Assembly: GCA_002418985.1 (NCBI GenBank)
Contig: DIFE01000086.1
Location: 1-9,772 of the forward strand
Direction: 5' to 3'
DNA: 9,772 bases
Origin: Deltaproteobacteria bacterium UBA5756
GTDB taxonomy: Bacteria > Desulfobacterota > Syntrophorhabdia > Syntrophorhabdales > Syntrophorhabdaceae
Position 1 is the first letter of the stretch, and each line of letters begins with the position of its first letter. Shown here in pieces: positions 6,290 through 9,772 of the stretch. A program made the position numbers and the translations under genes. The notes under the pieces are model-generated. The model did no database searches, was not told the origin of the DNA, and saw only the letters and a list, made by a program, of their open reading frames with translations.

Positions 6290-7603
6290 ATGTGTCTCAT
6301 GATAGAAACCATCAAGACGATCATTCTGGACTTTCAAGACATCTCGCTTCAAACAGGGGTGCCCAGGCGTCTCGGTATCGAGACTGTATCGGGCAAGGCA
6401 ACAGTTATAATAGGTGTGCGCCGTTCCGGGAAATCAACGTATCTGTTTCAGATCATTCAGGGGTTGCTGGACAGCGGGGTTCAGCGGGAGAATATCCTTT
6501 ACGTGAACTTCTTCGACGATCGGCTCCACGGCCTCAAACAGGACAATATTGGATTGATTGCCGATGCCTACTATTCGCTGTATCCGGAGAAGAAGGGCAG
6601 CGAGACCGTATATTGTTTCTTTGACGAGATACAGACATTGACGGGGTGGGAGCCTTTCGTGGATCGTCTGATGCGGACCGAGAAGTGCGAAGTCTTTGTC
6701 ACGGGTTCTTCAGCTCACATGCTGTCAAAAGAGATCGCCACCCAGATGAGAGGACGGGCGCTGTCCTGGGAGCTTTTCCCGTTCTCATTCAGGGAATATC
6801 TCGATTCCAAAGGGACGAAAAACAAAGGCCCTCTGTCCACCAAGGACCAGCTTCTAGTGCGGAAGGGTTTCGATGAGTACTGGGAGACAGGCGGTTTTCC
6901 TGAGGTCACCAGCCTTTCCAAAAACGTGCGGATCAAGATCCATCAGGAGTATTTTCACACTATCCTTTTCCGGGACCTTGTCGAACGTCACGATGTGTCC
7001 CATCCTAAAGCGATTACCGACCTTGCATACAGGTTGGTGGACAATACCTCGTCGCTTTATTCGGTAAACAACCTGACGGGATACCTTAAGTCTTTGGGCC
7101 ATAAGGTTCCCAAGTCGGCTGTGTCGGAGTACCTCGAATGGTTCGAGGACGCCTTCTTCTTGTTTACGGTTCGGATATTCGATTCATCTCTTGCACGCAG
7201 CAACACCAACCCGAAGAAGATCTATTGTATCGATCATTCGCTCGTAACGTCGGTATCTTCGGGAATCCTGGTGAATTCCGGACATCTGCTTGAGAATCTC
7301 GTGTTTACCGGGCTCAAGCGTACTTTTAGCGACGTGTACTATTACAAGACAAAGAGCGGCCGTGAAGTGGACTTTGCGGTAAGGAAGAAAGATGGTTCGA
7401 GAATGCTGGTGCAGGTCAGCGAATCATTGGCGGAGCCGCAGGTAAAAAAGCGTGAGATTGCGGCCCTTACCGATGCCATGGCCGAACTGAGCCTACGATC
7501 GTCCATCATCGTTACAAGGAACGACAGCGGCAAGATGGAAATTGAAGACAAGACTATCGATATACTGCCGGCGTGGCGCTTTCTCCTCGACGTCACGGAG
7601 TGA
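6290..7603 (+). CDS. AAA_14 / DUF4143 family ATPase
   Basis: A 437-residue ATPase of the AAA_14 plus DUF4143 type, widespread in bacteria and archaea and still without a firm function. The N-terminal ATPase has Walker A GVRRSGKST (42-50, K48), Walker B CFFDEIQ (D112/E113), a sensor-like VTGSS (137-141), MRGRA (arginines 154/156) and YWETGGFPEV (197-206). The C-terminal DUF4143 part (about 210-380) contains LLENLVF (E335), GREVDFAV (E359, D361) and LVQVSES (373-379), a layout resembling a PD-(D/E)XK nuclease fold. The usual E-x-K is Q-x-S here, so catalysis is doubtful. No ribosome binding site precedes either candidate start. ATG at 6299 (MIETIKTIILDF) would fit the family equally well and leave the second palindrome in the leader. 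Monocistronic, with its own operator-bearing promoter and a repeat on each side. Residues 209-246 are duplicated as a fragment at 3307-3420. Confidence 0.92.
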   Translation: MCLMIETIKTIILDFQDISLQTGVPRRLGIETVSGKATVIIGVRRSGKSTYLFQIIQGLLDSGVQRENILYVNFFDDRLHGLKQDNIGLIADAYYSLYPEKKGSETVYCFFDEIQTLTGWEPFVDRLMRTEKCEVFVTGSSAHMLSKEIATQMRGRALSWELFPFSFREYLDSKGTKNKGPLSTKDQLLVRKGFDEYWETGGFPEVTSLSKNVRIKIHQEYFHTILFRDLVERHDVSHPKAITDLAYRLVDNTSSLYSVNNLTGYLKSLGHKVPKSAVSEYLEWFEDAFFLFTVRIFDSSLARSNTNPKKIYCIDHSLVTSVSSGILVNSGHLLENLVFTGLKRTFSDVYYYKTKSGREVDFAVRKKDGSRMLVQVSESLAEPQVKKREIAALTDAMAELSLRSSIIVTRNDSGKMEIEDKTIDILPAWRFLLDVTE

Positions 7604-7666
7604 CAAACCTACAGAGCGATCCCGAGTTTCTCTCCTTTTGACGTCCCTACCTATCCTATCCGAAGA

Positions 7667-7900
7667 AAAGGCAAAAGATTTGTCTCACGTTTATCCCGTA
7701 ACAAATGGGACCCGCTTCACCCTTCGGGTTCGCTGGAGGCAGTGAAGAGAACATGATGAGGAAGCCTTGAAAGAATTGCGGCCAGATCCGGAGAAGACGC
7801 GGATCAGGCCGCACTTGCATCCCGCTGCGCGGGAGAAAAAAAGAGTTGGGCATGGGCATGTCCGCCAGCTATGAAAACTGATATTGCAGGACTTGACCCC
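7667..7900 (+). repeat. structured intergenic repeat, copy B (after the ATPase gene)
   Basis: The longest copy visible. It starts about 60 bases after the ATPase stop and carries a 21-bp longer left part than copy A, containing TCCC-GTAACAAAT-GGGA. It shares the identical 126-bp core (7714-7839) with the same three hairpins; the long stem is at 7778-7812. Its right end reads GATATTGCAGGACTTGACCCC without the final base change seen in copy A (GATATTGCAAGACTC...). Both copies have the same orientation relative to the preceding gene. Confidence 0.9.
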
Positions 7901-7986
7901 AGAAACCTTCTATAGATATCGCCGCATATGACGATAATATTACAATCGGCCGGAGAGGTCGTACATCCGCTAAAGGAGTCCACGCT

Positions 7987-9714
7987 ATGTTGTCATGCAG
8001 AAAACTCGGATACACATGTCTATTTACTATTGTCAACATCATGATCCTGCAATTCACGGTGTATGCAGACAATTGCAACACTGCTCGGTCATCAACCAGG
8101 ATGGCCACTTATCCCATAGAATCTGAGGTCGTTACGACGATTGAGAAGACCGTTGTTCCTGTTCCGGTGCCTTCAAACTCGCCCCGGCTTCTTCCCAATG
8201 ATGTCTCTCAGTATTCTCGGAACGGTTATGGAGCATGGCGGGCGGGCGCCGGCCTTAAACCTCAGAAACGGCTGGATATCATGACGCCGTCATATACTGG
8301 AACATCGGTTACAAAAGCTTCAAATATCCTGCGTTTCTTCACCATGAGTGATATACATATCACCGACGTACAATCACCGGCTCAGACTATCTACTTCGGT
8401 CTGCAGGGGCAGGCCGGCATGTCCTCGGCATATTCGGCTATTATTCCATATACGACTCATGTCCTGGATGCCGCCCTGCAGACGGTGAACACACTTCATA
8501 AGAAGCAGCCCGTCGATTTCGGCATATTCCTGGGTGACGCAATTAACAACACTCAGCTTAACGAGCTTCGATGGTATATTGACGTTATTGATGGCCGGGA
8601 TATCAACCCGAATTCGGATCCCAGGTCTTCCGCATCGACCGATTACCTGCGCCCGTATAAGGCGGCAGGCCTTGACAGGACGATCCCCTGGTATCAGGTC
8701 CTCGGTAATCACGATCATTTCTGGTCCGGTGTTTACCCGCCAACGGAGAGGATCAAGAGTACCTTTGTCGGCGGATATGTACTTAATGTCGGTGATGTTG
8801 TAAAAGATCGTGCCAATATCGACCGCCAGGGTTACTATACGGGTGTTGTAGATGGTTCGACACCATATGCAAAGATTATTTCGGCAGGCCCTGAGGCTAA
8901 TTTTTCGACCCCTCCGAAGGTAAATGCAAACCCCGACCGCCGTTCGGTTTCCAGAAATGACTGGATGACAGAACTCTTTAACAGCGAGTCTGGACCCATC
9001 GGGCATGGGTTTTCGCGAGATAGCATCACTACGGGATTTGCCTGCTATACTTTTGAGCCCAGGCAGGGTCTTCCACTCAAGGTAATCGTCCTCGACGATA
9101 CCGAAAAAGATGACGGTATCTTCGGCAAGAATGCCACCGGCGCAAGCGGTTCCCTCGACTCTGCGCGTTACAACTGGCTCGTAAGAGAACTCGATAAAGG
9201 CCAGGCCGAGAATAAGCTTATGATAGTCGCCGCACATGTTCCTATCGGAATTGGCTCGTTCATGTGGGACGTCGATTCATCGCCTGCAGAGAAAGCATTG
9301 ATTGCCAAACTTCATACCTATTCGAATCTCATATTGTGGATATCAGGACATCGCCATTACAATGCGGTTACGGCATTGCCTTCACCGGATCCTGTCAAAC
9401 ATCCCGAATACGGTTTCTGGGTCGTTGAAACAGCGTCTCTCAGGGACTTTCCCCAGCAATTTCGTCTTTTTGATATAGTCCGCAACAGTGATAAAACAAT
9501 TTCAATATTTACAACGAACGTCGATCCCGCCGTAAAGCCGGGATCTCCCGCGGCGCAATCACGTTCGTATGGTATAGCAGCTTCTCAGATATTCCCAGCG
9601 GACCCGGGCGCGCCCTACCTTCCTTCGGGAGCTTACAATGCCGAACTCGTTAAGCAGCTAAGCGCCGGAATGCAGATCAAGATAGGCTCGTACAAAGCAC
9701 CGGTGCGGAAATGA
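7987..9714 (+). CDS. secreted calcineurin-like metallophosphoesterase (resembles TIGR03768 / RPA4764 family)
   Basis: A 575-residue exported protein: signal peptide with likely cleavage after VYA (residue 27), then a calcineurin-like metallophosphoesterase domain. Metal ligands in order are D122 and H124 (SDIHITD), D184 (FLGDAINN), N241/H242 (GNHDHFW), H417 (AAHVPIG) and H455/H457 (SGHRHYN), so the dinuclear centre is complete. The region about 45-57 (SEVVTTIEKTVVP) recalls the TIGR03768 / RPA4764 family; this assignment is from memory. The substrate is unknown; a phosphoester or nucleotide hydrolysed outside the cytoplasm is a reasonable guess. The start is supported by AAAGGAG eight bases before the ATG. 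No operon partner lies upstream, and repeat copies flank both sides. Its sequence looks somewhat more AT-rich than the kinase gene, which may hint at a different origin. Confidence 0.92.
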   Translation: MLSCRKLGYTCLFTIVNIMILQFTVYADNCNTARSSTRMATYPIESEVVTTIEKTVVPVPVPSNSPRLLPNDVSQYSRNGYGAWRAGAGLKPQKRLDIMTPSYTGTSVTKASNILRFFTMSDIHITDVQSPAQTIYFGLQGQAGMSSAYSAIIPYTTHVLDAALQTVNTLHKKQPVDFGIFLGDAINNTQLNELRWYIDVIDGRDINPNSDPRSSASTDYLRPYKAAGLDRTIPWYQVLGNHDHFWSGVYPPTERIKSTFVGGYVLNVGDVVKDRANIDRQGYYTGVVDGSTPYAKIISAGPEANFSTPPKVNANPDRRSVSRNDWMTELFNSESGPIGHGFSRDSITTGFACYTFEPRQGLPLKVIVLDDTEKDDGIFGKNATGASGSLDSARYNWLVRELDKGQAENKLMIVAAHVPIGIGSFMWDVDSSPAEKALIAKLHTYSNLILWISGHRHYNAVTALPSPDPVKHPEYGFWVVETASLRDFPQQFRLFDIVRNSDKTISIFTTNVDPAVKPGSPAAQSRSYGIAASQIFPADPGAPYLPSGAYNAELVKQLSAGMQIKIGSYKAPVRK

Positions 9715-9735
9715 CCTGCTTATTCCCCCCTGCTT

Positions 9736-9772
9736 GAAGAAAAGGCGAAAGATTGTCTCACGTTTATCCCGT
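9736..9772 (+). repeat. start of a third repeat copy (C), cut by the window end
   Basis: The last 37 bases match the left part of copy B (from 7664) with one substitution and one missing T, and include the TTTATCCCGT segment absent from copy A. The copy begins 21 bases after the phosphoesterase stop codon and continues beyond the window. Confidence 0.8.

Noticed and set aside
8374..9237. 287-codon minus-strand frame opposite the phosphoesterase
   Set aside because: Antisense to a gene with a complete set of metal-binding motifs and a signal peptide; no recognisable domain.

Overview
The window looks like a moderately GC-rich Gram-negative chromosome. A deltaproteobacterial / Desulfobacterota-type anaerobe is my best guess. 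That rests on a soluble multi-PAS hybrid kinase with a CPFC-type PAS domain, a VapBC pair, a DUF4143 ATPase and abundant intergenic repeats. No rRNA or tRNA gene is visible, so the lineage is inference only.

Left third (1-3086): the possible tail of an upstream gene, an untranslated stretch with a good sigma-70-like promoter, and one large intact gene for a cytoplasmic PAS-PAS-PAS-PAS-HisKA-HATPase-REC hybrid sensor kinase. The next 540 bases hold no intact gene. They contain a 22-bp tandem repeat, a 114-bp fragment of a DUF4143 ATPase gene that also exists intact further right, and a strong terminator serving the minus strand.

Middle (3531-5848): a small secreted six-cysteine orphan protein and a broken two-TM potassium channel/RCK gene, both on the minus strand. 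The channel gene has lost a piece of its regulatory domain and its reading frame. They are followed by a plus-strand VapB/VapC toxin-antitoxin pair with a 4-bp gene overlap and apparently a leaderless promoter.

Right part (5849-9772): two unrelated single-gene modules, an AAA_14/DUF4143 ATPase and a secreted calcineurin-like metallophosphoesterase. A structured intergenic repeat lies directly after vapC, again after the ATPase, and begins again after the phosphoesterase at the window edge. The two complete copies share a 126-bp core that is 100% identical and can fold into three hairpins. The ATPase promoter carries two 7-6-7 palindromes 32 bp apart, suggesting a dimeric repressor.

Taken together, the left gene appears to be ordinary regulatory housekeeping, while 3087-9772 looks like accessory DNA: gene fragments, a decayed channel gene, a toxin-antitoxin module and repeat-bounded single-gene units. 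I see no clear evidence that the ATPase, VapBC and phosphoesterase form one pathway. The shared repeats are what links them.
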